From Selaginella moellendorffii (Eukaryota > Streptophyta > Lycopodiopsida > Selaginellales > Selaginellaceae): a stretch of 64,000 nt of DNA. Below the pieces are notes generated by a model. It saw nothing but the letters and a program-made list of their open reading frames with translations. It was not told the DNA's origin and made no database searches. The stretch is from assembly GCF_000143415.4 (NCBI RefSeq), contig NW_003314334.1, positions 879,710 to 943,709 on the forward strand. The letters run 5' to 3'. Positions 53,701 to 63,049 of this stretch are shown piece by piece (position 1 is the first letter of the stretch; the number at the start of each line of letters is the position of its first letter). The position numbers and the translations under genes are program-made.

Positions 53701-56100
53701 GCGGTTGGTAGTAATGTCGGTATTGTCAAGGTTGTTTTGTCAGGTTCTCACTGTGGAGTTTGAAGGTGATTTGTAGCAAGGGGTTGTTAGAGCAAGTTGG
53801 TGTAGGACGAAGCTGGTGAATTGTTGTTGTTGTTTAGTGGACTCTCCTCTGTTTTTTCTTCTTTCTTGGGACTCTTTTCAGGTGTGTCATCAACATTGTC
53901 GTCAGCAGTGGGTTGCTTGCCGGTGTTAATTTCCGGAAGATGCTGTTCGAATTTGTTGTCGACGTACTTATCGGAGTTATGTTGTGTTGGTTGTGGTTGT
54001 TCTTCTAGATTGTCGAAGAGTTCTTTGAGCATATAGTTGTGTGATGATTGTGGTTGTTGTTGAAGATTGTTGTTATCGACAATTGGTTCGTCGACTTCGT
54101 TGTTGTTGGATGTTGTAGCTGTTTGTCAGCTCGGTGTGAGTTGTCAACTTCTTCGTCGAGTGCTTGACTATTGGACGATTCGGGTTGTTCATCTTCACCG
54201 ATGTTGACCGGGTATATCGGAGTGTGATTGTAGTGGGTGAAGTCGAGTTGTTGTCTTGTCAGTGCATTGAAGTCGAAAGCATGTTTGAAAGGTCTTGTTG
54301 ATAGCGGGCTTCGGTAGATGTTGGATGCAAATGTCGGATATATTGGTGCTGTGAATATCGGTCGGTATGGCAAAAATGGTGCCAGTCTGGTGAAGTCTGT
54401 AAAGCCAAGTGGGAAACTCAGTCGTTCGTCATCACTGTAGATGGAGTTGGTGAATGTACCTTTGAACTGGTTATATGCTACTTGAAAAATGTTTTGTTGC
54501 TCAGGGATAGTCTATGTCAACTGCTCTAATGTTTGGTCGGGCTTGGGCACTTTGGTGGGTGCCGTCAAGGGTGCTGCCAGTGGTGTGTCCAGTGGTGTTG
54601 TGTAGTTGTTGTATTCTTCGCAGATGTCCAAGACTAGTTTGTCGGAGTTAGCTCGCAGTAAGAATTTATGTCAGATGTAATTCTCTCTCTTGGAGGGTTT
54701 GATAGCTTGATTCAGCTTCTCTTGGTCTTTCTTTCTCCTTGTTTCTAAATTCTTCAAATCTCTATCTAAACGTTGGATAAGCTATTGTCGGGCTTCTTCT
54801 AACTTGCTGGATGTTCTTCTTGATTTTGGATACATGCATTATTCTACTTGTTGTTGGTGTCACACTTGTGTTTCCTGTGATGTTGCAGATTTAATTTCGT
54901 AAAGCAATTGAAAATAAAACAACTCTAATTGTTCTAAGGGTCCTAGAAATTCTTCCCCATGGAGAAGTATGCCATTAGTCAATTGAACGAAGTGACTCCG
55001 GGGAAGGAGGTGTCAAGTCTTCTGTCGGATGAGTTCCTGAATGTCATCGGGGACTGTTCAAACTTGTTGGAGTAGTTGTGTCAAGTCAGTCATGCAGTTC
55101 TGTCAGAACTTTGGGAAGACTGTCAGCGGTCCAATTGTCGATAAAGTCATCAGGAATCGGGTAATGATAGATCTGGTCGACTTGTTTCTTGAGCTTGTTC
55201 TTTCTTTTCGATGCAAATGTCGACGGTGGTGTGTGTTGAGTTGGGTTGTGTCAGGTCGAGTTGAGCTGAGTCGGGTTGTGTTTAGTCAAGTTGTGTTGGG
55301 TCGAGTTGGCTGGTGCAGTATGCAGACTGGTCGTCCACTTGCTGATGTTGAGATGGAGTTCGATGAAGAGTTTGGGATACTCGGGTTTGTCTGGAATGAT
55401 TTCTTCAATAATGTCGTTGAGTTGTTCAAGTCTGGATCAGGCGATGGCGTGATTGGCAAGAGTTGTTGTGGTGAACATGTTGACTTTGAACTGAGTTTGG
55501 ACTGTCGCTTCTATGCTGAGCTGCTGATTCTATCGGAGGGGTTGCTGAAAAATTGGTGGTGCTTTGTCAAGTTTTCCCTCAACGAGTTCTCTGACACTGG
55601 GTAACAGAGTGATGGGTTCATCGTTGGTGCAGGTTCAGAGGATGTGCTTCGGTATTAGGAGTGGGCGCAGGAACTGGAATTGTGTTGGAGTGCTGGGATT
55701 GCCAGGTCGACAACTGCTCAGAAGAGGGGTGTGTTTTGGCAGTGGTGTCAGTTTGTGTCAAGTGCACTAGTTGAGTTCTTGAGCTTGGAGTGTGTGTTCT
55801 TATGCTCAGAGTTGGAGTTGGCCAATGAAGTTGCCAAGGGCATCTGCTGATGGAGGTGCTGGTCGACTGGATGGTTGTTGGTGCAGAAACTCGGTTGTCA
55901 GTCAAATTGTGTCATGTCGGAGTTGTTGGAGTGCCTCGTCAGTGATTGGACTCGAAGATCTTGAGAGAGAGCTTTCAAATTCTTCAAAGATCTCCTCTGG
56001 GAAGCGTCTTCCTCTACTGCGTTGGGTGGTGACTGCTCGGACGCTCTTGATCCCTGTTGGTGGTGGCATTTTCTTGTCAAATCTTGACAAATCTTGGTGA
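50758..56100 (-). mobile_element. degraded Ty3-type retroelement without visible reverse transcriptase
   Basis: Minus-strand remnants in order: N-terminal part from about 56090, proline/asparagine-rich regions, a gag capsid-type region near 53600-53370, and a zinc knuckle (CIKCKNEGHPPSDC) near 53010. Then come RNase H (YYASQLLNPAERNY near 51830) and an integrase core (FGTPLELVTDRGTHF near 50840) ending at the edge of the palindrome. Many stops and frame changes are present. RNase H follows the gag part closely, with no recognisable reverse transcriptase between about 52300 and 52000, which suggests a deletion. Confidence 0.75.
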
Positions 56101-57079
56101 GTTGGGTAGATTTCTTGATCTTTCTTGCTATATGTGCACAGAGAATGGAGAAAAAACTAAAGAATTTGTGAACCTAAAGGGGAATTCAGAGGTTGTGGTT
56201 GCCAAATGAAGAGGTGTGGATACTCCTCTTCGCTAGGTATCTACTACTAATGAGTAAACAAAGGGGGAAAGGGCCTGATCTCCAGAGGCTGAGAGGGAAA
56301 GATGAGTGAATTAGTGCTGTGTATTGATATGAAAACAATGAATGAAGATGGGGATCCATAACTTGGATTCCCCCCCTTAAAAGGCTGGCAGTTCTAACTG
56401 CTAGCATATGCTAATGAATGGTATATGCTGTGTATGATCAAATCTATCACTTCGATGCAGCCCTAGGTTCAGGGTCGGAGTCCCCTGAGCCTGGTTTTTG
56501 GTTGATATAGTGAGCAAGATGGTCGTAGGACAATTCTACTGCAAAGTTTACACCTGTTCCAATATCCAGTACTCGAGATGGATATGAATGGATGCATTCC
56601 TCATTCTCTGCATGCACAGGTGTACATGAACAAGTACAACTTAAAGATGCTAGCTCAAGGCTTGCAACTCTCTAAGGGTCTAGCTCCTTGAACTGAAAGG
56701 ACCTGTCTCTCCTATTGCTACTGCTATTTATACTCTAAGACCTTTGGATCTGACGGTCCTCGGTGCTTGCTGGAGATCCTTTCTTGGCTGCAGTAATGCT
56801 CCTCCGCTTGTATCCTGTGTCTGCTTCTGGGTTACAGGCTGAGGTCTATCCTATACCGTCTTGTTGCTGCTTTTGTCTTGTAGATCCACTGCTGGAATGA
56901 AATGTGCAAAACTCCTAGCCTGTGCTTTTGCTGTTGTGGTTTTTATTGAGAGTAGGTAGACAGCCACGTGGCTGACACGTCACATAGGGAGACACGTCCG
57001 GTTGATTCTTTTTTTTGGTGGTTGTTTCAATCTGGAGAATCTGTTGTCAAGGAGACGAAGACAGCAACTTAGGATGTGT
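56101..57079. other. unassigned, repeat-like non-coding stretch
   Basis: No gene is recognised. The sequence from about 56450 to 57000 could be an LTR or leader of another element, but no second copy is present in the window. Confidence 0.35.
56424..56447 (+). repeat. 24-base direct repeat, right copy
   Basis: The partner of 50003-50026 in the same orientation. Flanking bases do not match, so it is not part of an obvious long LTR. Confidence 0.6.
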
Positions 57080-57210
57080 AGGTGTGCACGAGCAGCAGCA
57101 CAACGCATCACCAAACGCATTGAAGCGAGGAGGAGGATGGTTCAGTTGGTTAGGGTTCTTCAAAACTGGAACCGAGTGGATAGGAGCGTCTCCTAGGGAG
57201 ATGGCTACGC
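57080..57210 (+). pseudogene. 5' end of copia-like gag element, left part of a split palindrome arm
   Basis: It matches the reverse complement of about 63885-64000 (shared words such as GGGTTCTTCAAAACTGGAAC and GGAGATGGCTACGC). It runs up to the start codon ATGGCTACGC, where the chromovirus has inserted. The rest of this arm resumes at 62249. Confidence 0.75.
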
Positions 57211-57322
57211 TGAAACGAACAAGAGAGCGAACCCTAGGCCAACCTCCCAACCCTTAAGGCGTTACGGCCTTAAATCCCACAGGCCATGGAATATTCTCGG
57301 AATATTCCCGTGGTTCATGTCA
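57211..57322 (-). repeat. 3' LTR of the chromovirus
   Basis: TG...CA ended, 112 bases, matching 62137-62248 except at about three positions (near 57275 and 57316-57318). Confidence 0.93.
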
Positions 57323-57336
57323 TTCTCCCCTCCCTC
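57323..57336 (-). other. polypurine tract
   Basis: On the minus strand it reads gagggaggggagaa, immediately before the 3' LTR. Confidence 0.75.
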
Positions 57337-57570
57337 ATGACCCAGCCACATACGGTAGCCTCGAGAAGCTAAACGAGCCTCAAATGAAGGGAGTCCAAGG
57401 CAATACGGCCATGGAGAAAAGATGTGCAAACGGCAACACCAACGTCGCAACAAACGGTCACGAAAGAAAGAAAGCAATACGGCTTTCTCACATGACAATA
57501 CGGTCATGGAAAACAAGAGAATGAGAATAGAACAAACGGCTCAAATCATATAGCAATACGGCTATAGAAC

Positions 57571-60500
57571 TCAATTCTCCTCTTCCTCAGGAATGTCATC
57601 CAAGTCATAACCAAAACTCGGAAACACTCTCTTCACGTCATCCTCCGTTTCCCATGTAGCTTCGTCCATGGAATAACCATTCCACTGAACTAACAACTCC
57701 CTAGTTGTCTTTCGGCGTGTTTTCACCAATCTTTGAGCAAGAATATTGGCCGGACCAGCCTTCTCTGCATCAATCTCTGGAACCTGGATGATGGACTGAT
57801 CCACGATATCACCAGAGTGCAAACACGCTTTAAGCTTGCTCACATGGAACGTTGGATGAATCTTCGAACTAACTGGCAAGTCCAAAGTGTATGCAAGATC
57901 CCCTACACGCTGTAAAATTGTCCAAGGTCCACAATACCGTGGAGACAACTTAGCACTGCCACCTCCTTTTAGAGACCGTTGTGCATCCGACAGCTTAAGG
58001 AAAACCTTGTCACCAACTTTGTACTCTTGATGACGACGATGCTCATCAGCCAATCTTTTGTCTCGTTCTTGAGCTTGCCTCATGTTCAATTTTGCCAACT
58101 CAAGCTTGTCTTGCATATCCTCCAGGAAATCACAAGCATGAGGAACTCGAACCAAAGCCAAATTCAAACTCACAGGAGACCTAGGCTCATAACCATACAT
58201 CGCCATAAAAGGAGACATGCCAATAGCCGATTGATGAGCGCTATTGTGAGCAAACTGAAGCAAAGGCAAGTATTTTTCCCATACTCCCTGTCGAGTCAAG
58301 TTTCCCACAAAAGACCGTAGCATATCTTCTAATAGCTGATTCATGCGCTCTGTCTGCCCATCAGATTGTGGATGCTCACCACTACTCATGCTCAGTTTAG
58401 TCTCTAGTTTTTCAAAGACCGTTTGCCAAAACTTGGACGTGAACTTAGGATCTCGATCACTCACAATGTCACCCGGCAAACCATAGAGACTGAATAACCG
58501 GTCTACAAACAACTGAGCAAGTTCAGAAGCTTTTATCGTTGTCTTCACAGGGAAGAAGTGAGCCATCTTCGTCAAACGATCCACAACAACCCAAATAGCA
58601 TCATTTCCTCGAAAGGTTTTGGGCAAACTAGTGATAAAGTCCATCGAGATGCTATCCCACTTATTCTCGGGTACACGTAAAGGATGATAGAGGCCAGCGA
58701 GCTTCTGATGATCAACTTTGACCGCCTGGCAGGTCAAACAACCACGTACGTACTTCTCAACATCTGACTTCATCCCAGGCCAAAAGAAATGCCTCTTCAC
58801 CAACATATACGTTCTCAATACCCCCGGATGCCCAGCACTTGGAACATCATGACACTCAACCAAAATCCGTTTGATGAGTTTGTCAACACGAGGAACCACA
58901 ACACGTCCCTTCTTCACCAGGATTCCATTTCGTATTTCGAATGACGCAAACTTGTCACCCTTTAAATCTGTAGAGGCGTCCCTCAACAAAACCTTCGCAC
59001 GAATATCAGTGATGAAGGAGTCGAAGTCAGCAAACTCCTTAAGCTCATCCAAGAGATCGCTGGATAGCTTCACAAACGAGATAGAATTTACCATCCTGGA
59101 TAATGCATCAGCCACCTTATTATCACCTCCATGCTTGTACCGGATCTTAACAGACATTTCCTGCAGGAACTCTTGCCAACGAGCAAGATGGCCTCGAAGA
59201 TCCTTTTGTCGACTGAAATATTGGAGAGATTGATGGTCTGAATCCACATGGAAGTCCGATCCATATAGATAATGTCGCCATTCCTTCACAGCAGCAATCA
59301 CAGCATATAACTCCTTGTCTCGAGTAGACCAATTCCGCTGTGTGGCATCAAACTTATGGCTCATGTACGCAAGAGGATGCCCAACTTGAAGCAAAATGGC
59401 TCCAATAGCAATGTCACTTGCATCTGTCTCAACAACAAGAGGCTTTTCAGGATCAAAAATCTTCAACACCGGAGCAGAGACACAACACTGCTTCAAACGT
59501 TGAAATGCCACTTCACACTTCTCATCCCAACCATGAATAGTAGCATGTTTCGACGTATTCTGGAGAAGATCAGTTAAAGGGGCTGCTATCCCTGAAAAGT
59601 CCTTCACAAATCGTCGAAAAACTCTAGCCATACCAAGGAAACTACGGAGATCATGCACTGTGGAAGGTATAGGCCAATCAACCACGGCCTGAATCTTTGC
59701 GGGATCAGCTCTCACTCCATGTACCAAAATCAAATGCCCGAGATATCCAATCTCCTCTAAAAAAAACTCGCACTTGGATAACTTCGAGTAGAGCTTGTTG
59801 TCCCTCAAAAGTTGTAAAACACTTCGCACATGCATCTCATGTTCCTCCATGGAAGAGCTGAATACCAGGATATCATCAAAATAATCAATTGCAAACTTTC
59901 CCAAGTAAGGTTGTAGAACGTGATTCATCAATCTCTGAAAAGTTGCAGGAGCATTTGTCAAACCAAACGGCATCACTAAAAACTCGTAGTGACCTGTCCT
60001 TGTCCGAAATGCAGTTTTCGGAACATCCTCTGGCTGGACACAAATCTGATGATATCCTTGCCTCAAATCAATCTTCGAAAAATATCGAGCTCCACGAAGA
60101 CGATCAAGCAAATCATCGATACGAGGGATCGGGAACATATTCTTCACTGTCCTATCATTTAATCCCTTGTAGTTCACACAGAGACACCATGTACCATCTT
60201 TCTTTTTGACCATCACCACTGGAGCAGCCCAAGGAGACTTACTGATCCGTAACCACCCTTTCCGAAGGTATTCAGCAAGCTGCCTATTAATCTCCTCATC
60301 TTCAGCGGGACTAGTACGAGTCGGTTGTCGCTGAAAAGGAGTAGCTCCCGGAACCAAGTCAATTTCATGCTGAATTCCACGTTCTGGAGGCAAACCATCA
60401 GGTAACTCATCCGGAAATACGTCACGGAACTCCTCCTGAATGGAATCCACCTGTGCCTCATGCCTACGAACGTACTCCAAATCAGACATGATCATATTAG

Positions 60501-62106
60501 AAAGAAACGGGTACACCACAAAAGAATTAGCTATCTCATGCATGCATGTAACCAACTCCAAAGCGTTAATCAATGGAGTATCACTATTGTCTGTCCCGAC
60601 AATCTCTTTGATAGTGCCACCAACTTCGATACGCAGAACATTACGCTCCCAATCGATCCCTGGCTTCCTGTCATAAAACCATTCCTTCCCAAGAATAACG
60701 TCTGTGCGACCAAGATCCATAACCTGAAACAAAGGATGGTCGAGAATCCCTTGAACCGTCAAAGGAACACTCGGAGCCCATTCACCGTAAACACGAGTGC
60801 TATGTCCATCTGCCATAACCACCTTGTAGATTACTGAACTCTTTTCCACAGGCAAACCAAGTTTTGTCACCACCTTAGAGCTCAAAAAATTGTGTGTAGC
60901 ACCTGGATCGAAAAGAATACTAACAGCATGTCCTTGAATGTCCCCCTTGGCCTTCACAAGTTGATTGCGCATAGAACCATTAATCTCTATAGAGTTGATA
61001 CGAACTCGAGACTTAGATTCTTGAACTTTTGCCACAGGGTGTGGAAGAGCCACCACAGCAGATGCCTGAACTGTATCCACGATGGATTCCACCGCATTCA
61101 CCTTAGCATTCTTTGATCCCTTCACAAGAGGACAATCCTTGCCATGATGTCCAGCCTTATGACAACGAAAACAATTGCCCTCCACCTTGTCCTTCTCTCG
61201 TTGGTCTAACCGATGTCTTTTTGCCTCATTGTCATCTCCACTCTTCAAGCTACGACGAAGCAATGGCCGTTTCTTCCCTGAAAATGAAGTATTGGTGGGT
61301 TGGTCATCACGTTGACCACCCCGGAGACCATCCGTTTGACCAGCGTTGACCGAATTGACCGACGGTTTGGGCGAAAAGATTTGAGCCTTAGTGATAGCAT
61401 CAGTCAATGTTGCTGGAAAATCCTTCTTGACCTTCTGCTGCACATCCACTGAGCTCAATCCTTTGATAAAACATTGCACCTTTAGCAGCTCATTATAGGT
61501 GCCCGTGAGACTAAGGCAAAGATCACGGAACTTGCGGGCATACGCATCCAAAGACAAAGTCCCCTGCCGGATCTCTAACAACTGATTCACGAGATCAACC
61601 TCTTCAAACTTCTTGACAAACGAAGCGTGGAAAACCTTTATCAAATCAGTCCAAGAAGTCGGCATCGGATTAGCTTTGATGTAGTTCTTCCACCACGAAG
61701 AAGCATGGCCCGTAAGCTTCGTCACAAAGAAATCTATCTTCACCTTATCCTCACAAGGATTGTGAGACCAACAACTTTCCCACAATTCCAACCAAGAATC
61801 AACCTCTTGACTATCACAAACATCCGGTGATGATTTCCATTCCACGATACCATAATCCTTGACATGCTTGACGTACCAATGGTAATCACGGACATGAGAT
61901 TGATTCAACCCTTGAGGGTTCATGCGAAGCAAGAAATCCTTGATGAGATTGACGGAATCCTTAACCTCCTTTATGTCGCTTTGAACTGCAGAAATCTGGC
62001 GTCCTTGCCGCACAACAACATCATCAAGAGTCTCTTCTGCATCGTCATGGCTATCCTCACTAACGCCATACTCCTCATCAGGATCAATATCTTGCTCTCC
62101 CGCCAT
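57571..62106 (-). CDS. chromovirus gag-pol polyprotein, intact
   Basis: A single frame of 1511 residues from ATG 62106 (MAGEQDIDPDEEYG). Domains in order: gag capsid region (WLELWESCWSHNPCEDKV), CCHC zinc knuckle (CFRCHKAGHHGKDC), protease (FDPGATHNFLS), reverse transcriptase with YFDD catalytic box, RNase H (DASDIAIGAILLQ), integrase with HHCC domain and D-D-E residues (SDRDPKFTSKFW, QSDGQTERMNQL), and a C-terminal chromodomain (VQWNGYSMDEATWETEDDV). The chromodomain places it among chromoviruses, which favour heterochromatin. The protease has DPG instead of the usual DTG/DSG, which could weaken it. No stop or frameshift is seen. Confidence 0.95.
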   Translation of the reverse strand: MAGEQDIDPDEEYGVSEDSHDDAEETLDDVVVRQGRQISAVQSDIKEVKDSVNLIKDFLLRMNPQGLNQSHVRDYHWYVKHVKDYGIVEWKSSPDVCDSQEVDSWLELWESCWSHNPCEDKVKIDFFVTKLTGHASSWWKNYIKANPMPTSWTDLIKVFHASFVKKFEEVDLVNQLLEIRQGTLSLDAYARKFRDLCLSLTGTYNELLKVQCFIKGLSSVDVQQKVKKDFPATLTDAITKAQIFSPKPSVNSVNAGQTDGLRGGQRDDQPTNTSFSGKKRPLLRRSLKSGDDNEAKRHRLDQREKDKVEGNCFRCHKAGHHGKDCPLVKGSKNAKVNAVESIVDTVQASAVVALPHPVAKVQESKSRVRINSIEINGSMRNQLVKAKGDIQGHAVSILFDPGATHNFLSSKVVTKLGLPVEKSSVIYKVVMADGHSTRVYGEWAPSVPLTVQGILDHPLFQVMDLGRTDVILGKEWFYDRKPGIDWERNVLRIEVGGTIKEIVGTDNSDTPLINALELVTCMHEIANSFVVYPFLSNMIMSDLEYVRRHEAQVDSIQEEFRDVFPDELPDGLPPERGIQHEIDLVPGATPFQRQPTRTSPAEDEEINRQLAEYLRKGWLRISKSPWAAPVVMVKKKDGTWCLCVNYKGLNDRTVKNMFPIPRIDDLLDRLRGARYFSKIDLRQGYHQICVQPEDVPKTAFRTRTGHYEFLVMPFGLTNAPATFQRLMNHVLQPYLGKFAIDYFDDILVFSSSMEEHEMHVRSVLQLLRDNKLYSKLSKCEFFLEEIGYLGHLILVHGVRADPAKIQAVVDWPIPSTVHDLRSFLGMARVFRRFVKDFSGIAAPLTDLLQNTSKHATIHGWDEKCEVAFQRLKQCCVSAPVLKIFDPEKPLVVETDASDIAIGAILLQVGHPLAYMSHKFDATQRNWSTRDKELYAVIAAVKEWRHYLYGSDFHVDSDHQSLQYFSRQKDLRGHLARWQEFLQEMSVKIRYKHGGDNKVADALSRMVNSISFVKLSSDLLDELKEFADFDSFITDIRAKVLLRDASTDLKGDKFASFEIRNGILVKKGRVVVPRVDKLIKRILVECHDVPSAGHPGVLRTYMLVKRHFFWPGMKSDVEKYVRGCLTCQAVKVDHQKLAGLYHPLRVPENKWDSISMDFITSLPKTFRGNDAIWVVVDRLTKMAHFFPVKTTIKASELAQLFVDRLFSLYGLPGDIVSDRDPKFTSKFWQTVFEKLETKLSMSSGEHPQSDGQTERMNQLLEDMLRSFVGNLTRQGVWEKYLPLLQFAHNSAHQSAIGMSPFMAMYGYEPRSPVSLNLALVRVPHACDFLEDMQDKLELAKLNMRQAQERDKRLADEHRRHQEYKVGDKVFLKLSDAQRSLKGGGSAKLSPRYCGPWTILQRVGDLAYTLDLPVSSKIHPTFHVSKLKACLHSGDIVDQSIIQVPEIDAEKAGPANILAQRLVKTRRKTTRELLVQWNGYSMDEATWETEDDVKRVFPSFGYDLDDIPEEEEN

Positions 62107-62123
62107 CCCCAAAAGAACGTGCT

Positions 62124-62135
62124 GCTCCAATACCA
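62124..62135 (-). other. primer-binding site
   Basis: On the minus strand next to the 5' LTR it reads tggtattggagc, 10 of 12 identical to the usual tRNA-iMet primer site tggtatcagagc. Confidence 0.7.
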
Positions 62136-62136
62136 A

Positions 62137-62248
62137 TGAAACGAACAAGAGAGCGAACCCTAGGCCAACCTCCCAACCCTTAAGGCATTACGGCCTTAAA
62201 TCCCACAGGCCATGGAATATTCTCGGAATATTCCCGTGGTTTGTGTCA
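62137..62248 (-). repeat. 5' LTR of the chromovirus
   Basis: The partner of 57211-57322. The TACGC target duplication follows at 62249-62253. Confidence 0.93.
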
Positions 62249-63049
62249 TACGCCTTCTCCCCCTCCTTCCCCTCCACCTCCTCCTCTTTCTCCCCTTCCT
62301 CCTCCAATCCCTTCCATCACTGTCAGCGCCTCCAAAATTCACAGCCACTGATTTTTCAATCTGGAAACGACAGATTGAATACTACCTAGATGAATGTGGA
62401 TTGTGGGGAGTGACAGCACGAGACCTTGAACCTGGTGCAGCAGCTCCTCAAGATGAAAAGGACAAATGGGCTGCGCTTAATCGCAAAGCCCTTGGTAAGT
62501 TCTTCCAGGTGTTGGACACAAGGGGCCGTGGCACGGTGCACAAAGGCATGTGAGGTGTGGGCGACCCTCACAGCAACCCACAAGCAGCAGACACCAGCCA
62601 ATCGTGTGCATTTTTGCCGGAAGCTCTACTCCATGACAATGTCTGAGGTTGATGATCTTCATTGCTGCTGTCAAGAAAATTTTAGATGACTTGATTGCCA
62701 TGGGAGCGCAAATGGATGAAGCTGAGGAATGTGAGCATCTCCTCAGCACGCTCCTATCCTCCTTCGACACAACTATTCAGTTGTTGCAACCAGTCCCAGG
62801 CAGTCAACTTTCTTGGCCAGAGGTCACAATGGCATTACAAAACACTGTTTTGTGCCACAAGTTGATGGAGAAAACTGAGACTTCCTTATACAACACCACT
62901 GCAAGAACAAGCAAGAAAAAATCGTCACGTTCCAGTGGGAGTTCTTCCAACACAAAGACATTTGCCCTTTGCCCACATTGCAAGAAAACTAATCATGCAG
63001 AAAACAACTGTTAATTCAAGTATCCAGAGAAACAATTGAAAACAAAGGC
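62249..63049 (+). pseudogene. copia-like gag fragment (palindrome arm 1)
   Basis: Plus-strand remnants of a copia-type gag (UBN2/DUF4219-like): FTATDFSIWKRQIEYYLDE, LWGVTARDLEPG, DEAEECEHLLSTL, and a CCHC zinc knuckle CPHCKKTNHAENNC near 62965, then a stop. There are several frame breaks and a premature stop just after the proline-rich start. No protease, integrase or reverse transcriptase follows; the sequence turns back on itself. Confidence 0.8.

Larger units (their letters stand above)
57211..62248 (-). mobile_element. intact Ty3 chromovirus LTR retrotransposon
   Basis: A 5038-base element in minus orientation with 112-base LTRs, flanked by perfect 5-base target duplications TACGC (57206-57210 and 62249-62253). 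It has a primer site resembling tRNA-Met, a polypurine tract and one uninterrupted gag-pol frame. The LTRs differ at about 3 of 112 positions, so insertion was fairly recent. The short LTRs contain a repeated GGAATATTC word. It sits inside one arm of a copia-gag palindrome. Confidence 0.95.
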
